Source: Flavobacteriales bacterium
GTDB taxonomy: Bacteria > Bacteroidota > Bacteroidia > JACJYZ01
Reading direction: 5' to 3'
Assembly: GCA_020635855.1 (NCBI GenBank)
Contig: JACJYZ010000003.1
Span: forward strand, 806,001-870,000
Length of the DNA stretch: 64,000 nucleotides
Shown here: positions 17,796 through 26,526 of the stretch, piece after piece
Numbering within the stretch: position 1 is the stretch's first letter
Layout: every line of letters starts with the position of its first letter
Translations under genes and position numbers: made by a program
The notes under the pieces: generated by a model
The model's database searches: none
Told to the model about the DNA's origin: nothing
The model's input: only the letters and a program-made list of their open reading frames with translations

Positions 17796-19463
17796 TTACT
17801 TGTAAGCCTCCATGTGAACGTTCTTAACGGCCCGTCCGGAGGGGTCGTTGGCGTTTCGGAAGCTTTCATCCCAAGCCAGCGCCTCAGGTGTACTGCATGC
17901 CACGGACGGCACGCTGGGTACGGTGGAGGCTGCTGCGTCCGATGGAAAATGTTCGGTGAAGATGGTACGGTAATGGTACTCTTCCTTGCTCATCGGAGGG
18001 TTGATGGGGAAACGGAACTTGGCATTGGCCATCTGTTCGTCGGAAACCTTTTCTGCCGCTACCTGTTTCAATGTGTCAATCCAACTATAGCCCACACCAT
18101 CGCTGAACTGTTCCTTCTGTCGCCATGCAACGCTTTCCGGCAGGTAATCTTCAAAGGCCTTGCGTACCACCCATTTCTCCATCCGATCTTTGGTGATCAT
18201 CTTATCCTTGGGGTTGATGCGCATGGCTACATCTATGAATTCCTTGTCAAGGAAGGGCACACGTCCTTCCACACCCCATGCCGCCAGCGACTTGTTCGCA
18301 CGCAGGTTGTCATACAGGTGAAGTTTGCTCAGTTTGCGAACGGTTTCTTCATGGAAGGCCTGTGGGTTCGGGGCCTTGTGGAAGTACAGGTATCCGCCAA
18401 ACAATTCATCGGAACCTTCACCGGATAGCACCATCTTTACACCCATTGATTTGATCGCACGGGCCATGAGGTACATTGGAGTGGATGCACGGATGGTGGT
18501 TACATCATAGGTCTCGAGGTGGTAAATAACATCCCTGATGGCATCCAGTCCTTCCTGGATGGTGAAATGAATTTCGTGGTGGATGGTGCCGATGTGGTCA
18601 GCTACTTTCCTTGCGGCGGCAAGGTCGGGGGAGCCTTCCAGGCCCACTGCAAAGGAGTGGAGTTGTGGCCACCATGCATCCTGTTTGCTGTCGCTTTCCA
18701 CCCGCTTGGAAGCGAATTTCTTAGCAATTGCAGAGATAACCGAGCTGTCCAGTCCGCCCGACAACAACACACCGTAGGGCACATCGGACATAAGCTGTCG
18801 CTGAACGGCCTTTTCCAATGCATCTCTCAACTCTGCGATATCTGTCTTGTTGTCTTTTACCGTATCATAAGATTCCCAGTCGCGGGTATACCAGCGCTTG
18901 GGTTTGTCGTCTTTGCTCGACAGGTAGTGTCCGGGAGGAAAGAGTTCGATGTGGTTGCAGATACCTTCCAGGGCTTTCAGTTCCGAAGCAACATAAAATT
19001 GTCCGTTCGGATCATGGCCCATGTAAAGTGGGATGATGCCCATGTGGTCACGTGCGATCAGGTAAGAATCGTTTTCTTCGTCATACAGGGCGAAGGCAAA
19101 GATGCCGTTGAGGTCTTCAAGAAAATCCACACCCTTGTCGCGGTAAAGGGCCAGAATAATTTCGCAATCGGATTCCGTACGGAAGTTGTAGGGATTCTTC
19201 AGCTGGTTCCGCAGCTCTCGGTGGTTGTAGATCTCACCGTTTACGGCCAGTACCTGTTTGCCGTTTTCACTGAAAAGCGGTTGTCTTCCGGAGGTCGGAT
19301 CAACAATTGCCAGGCGTTCATGTGCCAGCAGCGCACGGTCACCGTAGTACATGCCCGACCAGTCGGGACCACGATGCCGAATGCGCTTGGACATTTCCAA
19401 GACCTGGGTACGTAATTCCTGCGCGTCTTGCTTCAGGTCAAACACACCAATAAATCCACACAT
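17796..19463 (-). CDS. asnB: Asparagine synthetase B (glutamine-hydrolysing)
   Basis: 555 residues from ATG 19463, chosen because it puts the glutaminase nucleophile at Cys2 (MCGFIGVFDL); the frame runs 25 codons upstream but that extension would block the active site. Makes asparagine from aspartate, glutamine and ATP. The N-terminal class II glutaminase shows RHRGPDWSGMY and AVNGEIYNHRELR; the synthetase domain shows the ATP-binding loop LLSGGLDSSVISAI and SGEGSDELFGGY. Length matches E. coli AsnB (554). A -7 box at 19621-19628 implies a ~150-nt leader that contains a strong hairpin at 19477-19512. Confidence 0.95.
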   Translation of the reverse strand: MCGFIGVFDLKQDAQELRTQVLEMSKRIRHRGPDWSGMYYGDRALLAHERLAIVDPTSGRQPLFSENGKQVLAVNGEIYNHRELRNQLKNPYNFRTESDCEIILALYRDKGVDFLEDLNGIFAFALYDEENDSYLIARDHMGIIPLYMGHDPNGQFYVASELKALEGICNHIELFPPGHYLSSKDDKPKRWYTRDWESYDTVKDNKTDIAELRDALEKAVQRQLMSDVPYGVLLSGGLDSSVISAIAKKFASKRVESDSKQDAWWPQLHSFAVGLEGSPDLAAARKVADHIGTIHHEIHFTIQEGLDAIRDVIYHLETYDVTTIRASTPMYLMARAIKSMGVKMVLSGEGSDELFGGYLYFHKAPNPQAFHEETVRKLSKLHLYDNLRANKSLAAWGVEGRVPFLDKEFIDVAMRINPKDKMITKDRMEKWVVRKAFEDYLPESVAWRQKEQFSDGVGYSWIDTLKQVAAEKVSDEQMANAKFRFPINPPMSKEEYHYRTIFTEHFPSDAAASTVPSVPSVACSTPEALAWDESFRNANDPSGRAVKNVHMEAYK

Positions 19464-19476
19464 TGTATTGAAATTT

Positions 19477-19512
19477 GTCTGCCCCGGCCGCCAGCCGGCG
19501 GTTACGGCAGAC
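19477..19512 (-). repeat. GC-rich interrupted palindrome in the asnB leader
   Basis: GTCTGCC at 19477-19483 pairs with GGCAGAC at 19506-19512, with an inner CCGGC/GCCGG pair. It lies 14 bp upstream of the asnB start and is transcribed as part of its leader. It may be a dispersed repeat or a regulatory hairpin. Confidence 0.5.
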
Positions 19513-19620
19513 GAAGGGGCGGGTTCAGAAAACACCATTATTATTCACAACGCAATTATTGTTTGCATTGTAAATACCTTCATTGCCGCTATTGAAGAAT
19601 GGTTCCATGGCTAATCGCAG

Positions 19621-19628
19621 CAAAGATA
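19621..19628 (-). promoter_or_regulatory. -7 box, asnB promoter (minus strand)
   Basis: The minus strand reads TATCTTTG, a full match to TAnnTTTG. No TTG at the usual -33 distance was found. The rest of the 335-bp region to the GWxTD gene holds the palindrome at 19477-19512 and a plus-strand TATCTTTA at 19709-19716. Confidence 0.5.
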
Positions 19629-19798
19629 GAAAACTAACTCATACCGGTCCATGGCTTGCAAATTTTTTTTATGTGATCATTCCGGATGCAACGCTGCGTT
19701 GAAATGTGTATCTTTACGTTACGTTACCGTGTCATATATTGATTCACCCTCCTTTGTGTTCCGGATGCCCGCATCTTTTTCGTTCTAAAAACTCCAAG

Positions 19799-21262
19799 AT
19801 GATGAAGCGACATCTGTTCATACTCATGTGTTGTATCGGTATCACCACTTCTGCCGGTGCGGCTGGCCTTGAAGCATTTCTTTCCTACGCCACTTTTTAT
19901 TCACCCGAACAGGGGCCGTATGTAGAGACTTACATCATGATCAACGGATCAACGGTTGCCTTCTCAAAGGGTGAAGACGGCCGGTATCGTGCGCAGGTGG
20001 AAATTGCATTGGATATTCTGAAAGGAGAGGAGCATGTGTATACCGACCGGCATGTGTTGGTAAGTCCTTCCATTTCGGACGCCACCGCTGAAAACCCGAA
20101 TTTCCTTGACCAGCACAGGGTGGCCCTTCCCAATGGGCAATATGTGTGTCGGATCAGCCTGAAGGACCTTGATCGGGATGGAAATGAAATACAGCAAGAC
20201 TTCACCCTCGATATAGGGATTTCGGAAACGGATGCAAGCTTGTCTGATCTGGAGATGGTGGAATCCTACGAAAATACCATTGGCCCCCCGGGAAGTTTCA
20301 GTAAAAGCGGAAAGGACATCATCCCATTTCCCATGGAGTATTTCGGAGCCCCCAATGATAAACTCATTTTCTATGCCGAAGCTTATCGCACGGATACCCG
20401 TTGGATGGCAGGGCAAAAATTCCTGGTCAGGTACTACATCGAAAGGTATGAAAATGAGCAGCCGATGAGTCAATACAGTCGGTTCGTGAAAATGGAAGCG
20501 GCTCCGGTGAATGTGGTTCTCGGGGAGTTTCCATTGAAGGATCTTCGTTCGGGTAACTACAACCTGGTCGTTGAATTAAGGGATACGGCGAATCAACTGG
20601 TGTTGCAGAAGAAAAAGTATTTTCAAAGAAGCAACCCGGCTTCCACGGCCAGAACCGGGTACGGCCTGGATGCGAGTGAGACCTTCGTGGCATCCATTGG
20701 TGGTGGAGATACACTGATGGAATGCATCCGTTGTTTGTATCCCGTCTCGCAGGATTTTGAGCTGCAATTCGCGGAAAATGCAATGAAAAGCAACGATGAA
20801 AAGCTGATGCGCAATTACTTCTACGGTTTTTGGGTTGATCGCAACCCTGATAATCCGGAGAAGGCCTGGAATGACTACAAAGCACAGGTTTTACTTGTAG
20901 ATAAGATGTTCGGTACCAAGTTGAACAAAGGATATGCAACCGATCGAGGTAGGGTGTACCTGAAGTATGGTGCCCCCAATTCCGTGTCGAAGGAAGACAG
21001 GGAGCCTTCCGCATATCCCTATGAAATATGGCATTACTACAAGTTGCAGAACCAAACCAACCGCCGGTTTGTGTTCTATAACCCCGATCTGGTAACGGAT
21101 GAATTTGTCCTGTTGCACAGCGATGCCCGCGGGGAGATTTACAACAGCCAGTGGGATGTGGAAATTCACCGGAGAACAAGCCCGGTTCCTACCCATGATG
21201 ACCAATCTGTAGAAAAGCATTTCGGCGGCCATACCAAAGATTTGTATCGTTCACCCAGATGA
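19799..21262 (+). CDS. GWxTD-family protein
   Basis: 487 residues from ATG 19799 (a second ATG follows at 19802); the signal MMKRHLFILMCCIGITTSAGA supports this start over an ORF start 93 bp upstream. The C-terminal half matches the GWxTD domain family: VYLKYGAPNSVSKEDREP and YPYEIWHYYKL. The name-giving GWxTD is replaced by FWVDR (FYGFWVDRNPD). Family members are found in Bacteroidota and Acidobacteriota and have no established function. The 3' end overlaps an acyltransferase gene by 4 bp, linking it to envelope lipid synthesis. Confidence 0.85.
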   Translation: MMKRHLFILMCCIGITTSAGAAGLEAFLSYATFYSPEQGPYVETYIMINGSTVAFSKGEDGRYRAQVEIALDILKGEEHVYTDRHVLVSPSISDATAENPNFLDQHRVALPNGQYVCRISLKDLDRDGNEIQQDFTLDIGISETDASLSDLEMVESYENTIGPPGSFSKSGKDIIPFPMEYFGAPNDKLIFYAEAYRTDTRWMAGQKFLVRYYIERYENEQPMSQYSRFVKMEAAPVNVVLGEFPLKDLRSGNYNLVVELRDTANQLVLQKKKYFQRSNPASTARTGYGLDASETFVASIGGGDTLMECIRCLYPVSQDFELQFAENAMKSNDEKLMRNYFYGFWVDRNPDNPEKAWNDYKAQVLLVDKMFGTKLNKGYATDRGRVYLKYGAPNSVSKEDREPSAYPYEIWHYYKLQNQTNRRFVFYNPDLVTDEFVLLHSDARGEIYNSQWDVEIHRRTSPVPTHDDQSVEKHFGGHTKDLYRSPR

Positions 21263-22143
21263 CAGCTGGCTATTACCTGATCCTCTTTTTTTGCTATTCG
21301 ATTGCTTTGTTGCCGCTGCCTGCAAGGAAAGCCCTTGCCAGCCTTGTTGCATTTTTTCTTGGTTATATAGTACGTTACAGGCACGGCGTGATCCGGCGGA
21401 ACCTGGAGCATGCACTTCCTGCTATGGAACGCAGAGAAAGATCTGCGCTTCAGCGGCGCATCTACCGGCACCTGGGTGACCAATTCCTGGAAGTGATCTC
21501 TCAACTGCACATCACCCGTAAAAACATTGCCCGGTATTGTACGGTTACAAACCCTGAGGTGCTTGCCAGGTATTATGCGGAAGGTAAAAACATTGTGGCC
21601 GTACTCGGCCATCATGGAAACTGGGAGTTGGCGTCCATTGCACTGAGTCACTTCGGGCCTCATCAGGCGGTAGCCATATATAAGCCGTTGTCAAGCCATA
21701 TCTCCGACCGGCTATTTCATAAAATCCGATGCAGGTTGGGCTTGCAACTGGTAACCATGAAAGACACCATGCGTCATTTCACGTCTAAGCACGAACGCCC
21801 GCATCTGACTATTTTTGCCGGAGATCAGAGTCCGATGAAAAGCGAGATACAACACTGGTGCCGGTTTTTGAATCAGGATACGCCTGTATACCTGGGGGCT
21901 GAAAAAATAGCCAGGAAGTATGATATCCCTGTGCTATTTGTGGAGATGATCCAGGTAAAGCGCTTCTGCTACAAGTTAACATTACATAAAGTTACCGATC
22001 ATCCGAAGGAAGAACCTACATTTGCCATCACAAATCATCATACCCGTATGCTGGAGGAAGCGATCATGCGCCAGCCTGAACTGTGGCTATGGTCACATAA
22101 GAGATGGAAGCATAGCCCTGAGCACGCACATTCCCAGGTATAG
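21259..22143 (+). CDS. LpxL/HtrB-like lysophospholipid/lipid A acyltransferase
   Basis: 294 residues. An N-terminal hydrophobic anchor (~6-38) is followed by the H(x4)E catalytic dyad in GHHGNWE (His118, Glu123). Members transfer an acyl chain to a lipid A precursor at the inner membrane. Starts within the GWxTD gene (ATGA overlap) and is followed by a glycosyltransferase after 12 bp, so the three form one envelope-related transcript. Whether the acceptor is Kdo2-lipid A or an ornithine-type lipid cannot be read from the sequence. Confidence 0.9.
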   Translation: MTAGYYLILFFCYSIALLPLPARKALASLVAFFLGYIVRYRHGVIRRNLEHALPAMERRERSALQRRIYRHLGDQFLEVISQLHITRKNIARYCTVTNPEVLARYYAEGKNIVAVLGHHGNWELASIALSHFGPHQAVAIYKPLSSHISDRLFHKIRCRLGLQLVTMKDTMRHFTSKHERPHLTIFAGDQSPMKSEIQHWCRFLNQDTPVYLGAEKIARKYDIPVLFVEMIQVKRFCYKLTLHKVTDHPKEEPTFAITNHHTRMLEEAIMRQPELWLWSHKRWKHSPEHAHSQV

Positions 22144-22155
22144 GGTGATAGACAG

Positions 22156-23214
22156 ATGGATCAGATTGCCATAGTGATATTGAATTGGAACGGGTGCGGG
22201 TTGCTCTCCAGGTTCGTTCCCGGGATTGTTGCCCACAGCGACGGTGCCCGTGTGGTGGTGGTGGACAACGGCTCTACGGATGATTCAGTGGCCTGGCTGA
22301 GCCAACACCATCCGTCTGTGGAGGTGATTCGTCACAAACAAAACCTGGGATTCACCGGTGGCTACAATGAAGCGCTTAAGCATGTTCAGGCCAAGTATTA
22401 TGTGATCCTGAATTCAGATGTTGAGGTTACGCCCGGGTGGTTGCAACCCATGCTGGAGTGGATGGAAACAGAGGATCGGTTGGGAGCGATTCAACCCAAA
22501 CTTCTGGCAGAAAAGCAACGCCACCTTTTCGAATATGCCGGGGCGGGAGGAGGCTTCATTGATAAGTACGGTTTTCCGTTTTGCAGGGGGCGTTTGTTTC
22601 AGGATATTGAAGAAGATCACGGTCAGTTCAATGATCGTCGAGAGGTGTTTTGGGCCAGCGGTGCATGTATGTTCATCCGCTCGGAAGCCTTTCATGCCGC
22701 CGGCGGTTTCGATAGCGACTTTTTCGCACACATGGAAGAGATTGACCTGTGCTGGCGCTTGAAGCGCATGGGGTACGCCATTGGTTATTGTGGGAGTTCA
22801 ACGGTGTATCATATGGGTGGAGCTACATTGATCACCGGCAGCCCGCGTAAAACCTACCTGAATTTTCGGAACAACCTCTGCATGCTGTTTAAGAACCTTC
22901 CTGAAAAGAAATTTGCACGTACCCTGATCATCAAGATGGTGTTAGATGGTATCGCCAGTATCAGGTTCCTCCTCGAAGGGCATGGATTGAGTTCTTTGGC
23001 CGTGCTGAAGGCGCATCTTTATATGTATGGCCACATGAGGATGCTGCGATCCAAACGCAATGAACTGAAACGTCAAGCGAGCGTGAGTGAGGTGTCCAAT
23101 GTGTATGGTAAAAGCATTGTTTGGACACACTATGTGATGCGCAAACACCGGTTTGATGAATTGGAGGCGGGCCGGTTCCGGGCGCCTGCAGAAGAAATCA
23201 GCTTGTCTTATTGA
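22156..23214 (+). CDS. Glycosyltransferase family 2
   Basis: 352 residues, GT-A fold. ILNWNGCGLLSRFVPG and VVVDNGSTDDSVAWL bind the nucleotide sugar; the metal-binding acidic motif is LNSDVEVTPGW. The later ASGACMFIRSEAFHAAGGFD and EEIDLCWRLKRMGY are typical of rhamnosyltransferase-like GT2 enzymes; the Glu-Glu-Ile-Asp likely includes the catalytic base. A cytoplasmic enzyme adding a sugar to an envelope glycan. Third gene of the cluster. Its 3' end overlaps aroQ tail to tail by 17 bp. Confidence 0.9.
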   Translation: MDQIAIVILNWNGCGLLSRFVPGIVAHSDGARVVVVDNGSTDDSVAWLSQHHPSVEVIRHKQNLGFTGGYNEALKHVQAKYYVILNSDVEVTPGWLQPMLEWMETEDRLGAIQPKLLAEKQRHLFEYAGAGGGFIDKYGFPFCRGRLFQDIEEDHGQFNDRREVFWASGACMFIRSEAFHAAGGFDSDFFAHMEEIDLCWRLKRMGYAIGYCGSSTVYHMGGATLITGSPRKTYLNFRNNLCMLFKNLPEKKFARTLIIKMVLDGIASIRFLLEGHGLSSLAVLKAHLYMYGHMRMLRSKRNELKRQASVSEVSNVYGKSIVWTHYVMRKHRFDELEAGRFRAPAEEISLSY

Positions 23215-23623
23215 GAAAACTTTCGATACCGAGGCGGTAGGAATCCATCCCGAATCCCACGATACTTCCTTTGCATACCGGTGCTATAAGGCTCTCATGG
23301 CGGAATGGTTCGCGGGTATATACATTGGAAATGTGAACTTCAACCACCGGTGCCTTGATGGCGGAAATGGCATCCCTGATGGCCACGGAGGTGTGGGTGT
23401 ATGCACCGGCATTGAGGATGATGCCATCCAGCGAGAAACCGGCTTCCTGGATAAAGGTTACCAATTCACCTTCCACGTTGCTTTGATGGTAAGTGAGTTC
23501 AATCTTTGGAAATAGCTTCCTAAGCGCTTCCAGGTAGTCTTCGAAAGTTTGATGACCGTAAACTTCCGGTTCCCTTTTTCCCAGTAAATTGAGGTTGGGT
23601 CCGTTGATGATGGCAAGTTGCAT
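23198..23623 (-). CDS. aroQ: Type II 3-dehydroquinate dehydratase
   Basis: 141 residues, the normal size of the small dodecameric enzyme. It dehydrates 3-dehydroquinate to 3-dehydroshikimate in the shikimate pathway. Visible motifs: INGPNLNLLGKREPEVYG with the flexible-lid Arg17 and catalytic Tyr22, LNAGAYTHTS, and VEVHISNVYTREPFRHES with the catalytic His. A near-consensus box (TAATTTG) ends 5 nt before the ATG, so the mRNA may be leaderless. Convergent with the glycosyltransferase. Confidence 0.95.
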   Translation of the reverse strand: MQLAIINGPNLNLLGKREPEVYGHQTFEDYLEALRKLFPKIELTYHQSNVEGELVTFIQEAGFSLDGIILNAGAYTHTSVAIRDAISAIKAPVVEVHISNVYTREPFRHESLIAPVCKGSIVGFGMDSYRLGIESFLNKTS

Positions 23624-23693
23624 GGGGGCAAATTACGAAAATGCGGTAAACCTGCCTTACGGTTGTAGGTGTGAAACGAGAAAAGGGAGGGTA

Positions 23694-24026
23694 TCAGAAA
23701 ATAACGACTTCCTTTTTCTTGGCAGTCTGCTTCTCTTTTTCTTCTTCGCCACGGATCGTTTTGGTTTCATACTCAGCCTCGATCAGGCTCATCATCATCT
23801 CCTCTTCTTCGCCTGATAAACCGATGTACTGGATATTGCCGATCTGTCCCGACTTGGTTATTGTGGATGCATGTTCCTGTGCCTGTTCCGGAACAATGTA
23901 TTTGATTTCCTCCCCGAGTCCGGCGTCGCGGAACCCATAGTAGGCAACTCCACCCGAAACCAAAACGGTGGCTGCAACCAGTGCTTTGATCTTTGTCATC
24001 CCTGAAGACAGCTTTAATGTGGACAT
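23694..24026 (-). CDS. Small single-pass membrane protein, unknown function
   Basis: 110 residues from ATG 24026 (ATG 23999 is an alternative, giving 101). One membrane segment (IKALVAATVLVSGGVAYYGF) near the N-terminus, then a Glu/Lys-rich tail (SGEEEEMMMSLIEAEYET and EEEKEKQTAKKKEVVIF). The upstream part of the open frame is rejected because a full promoter lies inside it at 24052-24082. I do not recognise the family. Confidence 0.55.
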   Translation of the reverse strand: MSTLKLSSGMTKIKALVAATVLVSGGVAYYGFRDAGLGEEIKYIVPEQAQEHASTITKSGQIGNIQYIGLSGEEEEMMMSLIEAEYETKTIRGEEEKEKQTAKKKEVVIF

Positions 24027-24051
24027 GAGAATGTGATGCTGAGAAGCACCC

Positions 24052-24082
24052 CAAATGTAGGATTTTGGACAACCAATACCAA
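24052..24082 (-). promoter_or_regulatory. Promoter of the 110-aa membrane protein gene (minus strand)
   Basis: The minus strand reads TTG (24082-24080), a 20-nt spacer, then TACATTTG (24059-24052). It is divergent from the promoter at 24115-24145. Confidence 0.65.
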
Positions 24083-24114
24083 AATTCCATAGATAAAAGT
24101 TATGAGGAAGTATG

Positions 24115-24145
24115 TTGTTGCAGGCGAACAGATTGCATAACTTTG
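24115..24145 (+). promoter_or_regulatory. Promoter of the CoA-binding protein gene
   Basis: TTG at 24115-24117 (or 24118-24120) and TAACTTTG at 24138-24145, spacer 20 (or 17) nt. The start codon is 20 nt downstream. Confidence 0.65.
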
Positions 24146-24165
24146 TGGAAAACCCTTTGATCGAC

Positions 24166-24543
24166 ATGAAAGTTTTGGTACTGGGAGCCAGCCTCAAATC
24201 TGACCGTTATTCATACAAGGCGGTTGAACGCTTGCGTGCCGCCGGTTATGAAACTGCGGCGGTGGGTATGCAGACAGGAGCCATAGGAGATGTGGAAGTA
24301 CTGACCGGTAGGCCTGAAGTGCCTGATGTGGATACCATCAGCCTGTATGTCGGACAAGCACATCAACCCGAATGGTATGATTACATCTTCTCTCTCAAAC
24401 CCCGCAGAATTATTATGAACCCGGGGACGGAGAACCCCGAGTTGATGCAAATGGCGGCGGAAAGAGGTGTTGAAACAGAAATGGCCTGCACCCTTGTGCT
24501 GCTGGCCACCCACCAGTTCGGAGGTCCGGAAAAAACGGTTTAA
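24166..24543 (+). CDS. CoA-binding domain protein (YccU-like)
   Basis: 125 residues from ATG 24166; the promoter at 24115-24145 rules out the earlier ATG at 24112. A single CoA-binding Rossmann domain: MKVLVLGASLKSDRYSYKAV (nucleotide loop GAS), ISLYVGQAHQPEW and RRIIMNPGTENPELMQMA. Members are small cytoplasmic proteins related to the N-terminal domain of succinyl-CoA synthetase and are of unknown role. The stop overlaps the convergent anti-sigma gene by 3 bp or so. Confidence 0.85.
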   Translation: MKVLVLGASLKSDRYSYKAVERLRAAGYETAAVGMQTGAIGDVEVLTGRPEVPDVDTISLYVGQAHQPEWYDYIFSLKPRRIIMNPGTENPELMQMAAERGVETEMACTLVLLATHQFGGPEKTV

Positions 24544-25763
24544 CGTGGGGGCTTGGGGAAGATCACTTCCACCCCGGTTGAATCCTGACCGGCCTCTACG
24601 ATCCATGCCGGCATGTCTTTCAATACTTTTTCAATGCGCTGACGGGCACCTTCCTCGGGCGTATCCTTCAACTCCACATTTTTTACATGTCCGGTGCCAT
24701 CCAGCGTCAGCCAGGCGTGGAAAGCACTTGTGTTTGCCCGGTATTTGCCGTTTTCTGCCGCATCCAGGTGATCCCTGAGGTAGTTCTGCAGGGCTTCCTC
24801 TCCGCCGGGGAATTGAGGATAAGCTTCCCCCTTGTTGAATGTGTCGGCCCTATTCATATACCCTTCCATTCGTGCACTTTTGTCGGCTATTGGTGCGTCA
24901 TCCGGTTCAATAGCAGGGGCCTTGGCTTTGCGTTCTTTTGTACGCCCTTCCTGAGATTGATCGCCGTATACAGCTTTATCTAACTTTTCCACGGGAACAG
25001 AATCGGTCGTTTCAAAAATTTCGTCCAACCCTCCCAGCAAGGGTGTATAGTTATACTTGACATCATCCTCTTCTTCATGTTTCATTGGAGCAGCAGCGGG
25101 AGCCGTCTTTACATCCTGTGGAGCAGCCATTGCATTGCCTGATGCATTCTTTTTGATCACTTCCTGGTCGTTCAGATCAGCAGTGACTTTGAATGCTCCG
25201 AAAGCTTCTTCTGGCTTCGTTGCTTTCTCTTCCACAACTTCGGTTTCTTTCAGGGATCGGGTGTCGGTGCCGTTGTTGTTGGTCACCGCAAATGTTTCCT
25301 GGTCTTCGTTCAATTGGTTGGAGTCCGTTTCTATGTTTGCTTTCTCCCTCATTGGTTCGGGCGGGTTAGAACGGAAGGTCGTTTCTTTCTCCGGCGTGGT
25401 AACCGCCAGGTTGTTGGCATCACCACCGATATTCCCGAGGAGATAGATGGTGGTAACGGATGTCACGGCGATGGCCAGGATGGCTGCTGCATATCGCAAC
25501 CAGTTGCGTTTGGGTTGTGCGGGAGGTTGTGAAGCGAGTCCTTCGGCCAGCCGGTTACCGATTTCCGATAGGGCCCCGTCCGGGTCCTTCAGCATGGCCA
25601 GTCCTTCGGTGATGTCGCGGCACATGTCGCAATTCACCAGATGGCGCTCCACGGCATGGGCTGCCTCTCCTTTCAATTCACCGCGGGCATAGGCTTCCAG
25701 CACTTCATGTTCGGGGCATGATGCATCCTGCTGCCAGAGTTGTTGTATGTCGTTGCTGTTCAT
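24540..25763 (-). CDS. Zinc-finger anti-sigma factor with TonB-like C-terminal domain
   Basis: 407 residues from ATG 25763, which overlaps the sigma factor stop by 4 bp. Residues ~16-50 are an anti-sigma zinc finger with H41-xxx-C45-xx-C48 (HLVNCDMCRD). One membrane helix at ~90-110 (YAAAILAIAVTSVTTIYLLG). A long Thr/Glu/Lys-rich linker (~115-310) leads to ~315-405, which resembles the TonB C-terminal domain (YPQFPGGEEALQNYLRDHL, then HVKNVELKDTPEEGARQRIE and VLKDMPAWI). It should sequester the adjacent sigma factor at the membrane; the outer domain may contact an outer-membrane protein. The zinc finger is clear, the TonB-like call moderate. Confidence 0.85.
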   Translation of the reverse strand: MNSNDIQQLWQQDASCPEHEVLEAYARGELKGEAAHAVERHLVNCDMCRDITEGLAMLKDPDGALSEIGNRLAEGLASQPPAQPKRNWLRYAAAILAIAVTSVTTIYLLGNIGGDANNLAVTTPEKETTFRSNPPEPMREKANIETDSNQLNEDQETFAVTNNNGTDTRSLKETEVVEEKATKPEEAFGAFKVTADLNDQEVIKKNASGNAMAAPQDVKTAPAAAPMKHEEEDDVKYNYTPLLGGLDEIFETTDSVPVEKLDKAVYGDQSQEGRTKERKAKAPAIEPDDAPIADKSARMEGYMNRADTFNKGEAYPQFPGGEEALQNYLRDHLDAAENGKYRANTSAFHAWLTLDGTGHVKNVELKDTPEEGARQRIEKVLKDMPAWIVEAGQDSTGVEVIFPKPPR

Positions 25764-26338
25764 GGTCCTGTTCCCAGCAGGATGGCCAGGTTTCTTTTTC
25801 CGTTTTGAATATAGCTCTTCACCTGCTTCAGGTCGAATCCGGTTGCATCTGCCACCTCCTGGTAAGACTTCTTTTCCAGGTAGAAGAGTCGGATGCACTT
25901 TTCATGCTCCGGCTTCAACTGTTTCAATGCGGCTTCCAGATTGGTGAGTTTCTTTTCAAGTTCTCCTTTTTCATTGGGATGCAAAACTTCGGGAAGTTCC
26001 ATAAGGCTGGGGTTGTTTTCAGGGTCCGATGTGGTCCTGACTTCCTTCCGTTTTCTCATCTGCATCAGGCAATGATTCTTTGCCAGTATGTACAGCCAGC
26101 TTTTGAGATGGGTGACCTCATGCCGGCGGATCTTGTCACCCAACGTCATGAAAATGTCCATCACGGCATCTTTGCTTTCTTCTTCATCTCTCAGGTATTT
26201 CATACAGACGCCCAGCAACAGTCTTCCGTGGCGGGCGAACAGTTCACCAATCGGTGCCTGATCTTGACCCGAGCGGATGGCATCCAACAACTCGGCGTCG
26301 CTCAATCGTTGCAGAAGTCTGACATTACCTGATGGCAT
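25760..26338 (-). CDS. ECF-type RNA polymerase sigma factor (second)
   Basis: 192 residues. Region 2: LLLGVCMKYLRDEEESKDAV, then VMDIFMTLGDKIRRHEVTHL; region 4: LKPEHEKCIRLFYLEKKSYQ, then EVADATGFDLKQVKSYIQNG. It is coupled to the anti-sigma gene by ATGA overlap. On its strand TACCTTCG ends 3 nt before the start codon, a variant -7 box, so the mRNA may be leaderless or autoregulated. Unlike the first sigma module, the partner here is a standard zinc anti-sigma factor. Confidence 0.9.
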   Translation of the reverse strand: MPSGNVRLLQRLSDAELLDAIRSGQDQAPIGELFARHGRLLLGVCMKYLRDEEESKDAVMDIFMTLGDKIRRHEVTHLKSWLYILAKNHCLMQMRKRKEVRTTSDPENNPSLMELPEVLHPNEKGELEKKLTNLEAALKQLKPEHEKCIRLFYLEKKSYQEVADATGFDLKQVKSYIQNGKRNLAILLGTGP

Positions 26339-26526
26339 AAACGAAGGTACGGATTCGAAAACATTCCAAGCATTGAATTCGGAATTTGGAAAACGAAAAG
26401 TATTGATATGTAGTGTTTTGAGTAGGTTTGATCCAGTGAGAACGGTGAATTATCAATACTTCCAATTTTGCATTTTACCCCTCCATGTTAGGAAATTATT
26501 ATCTTGCGGTACATTCTACGGAAACT

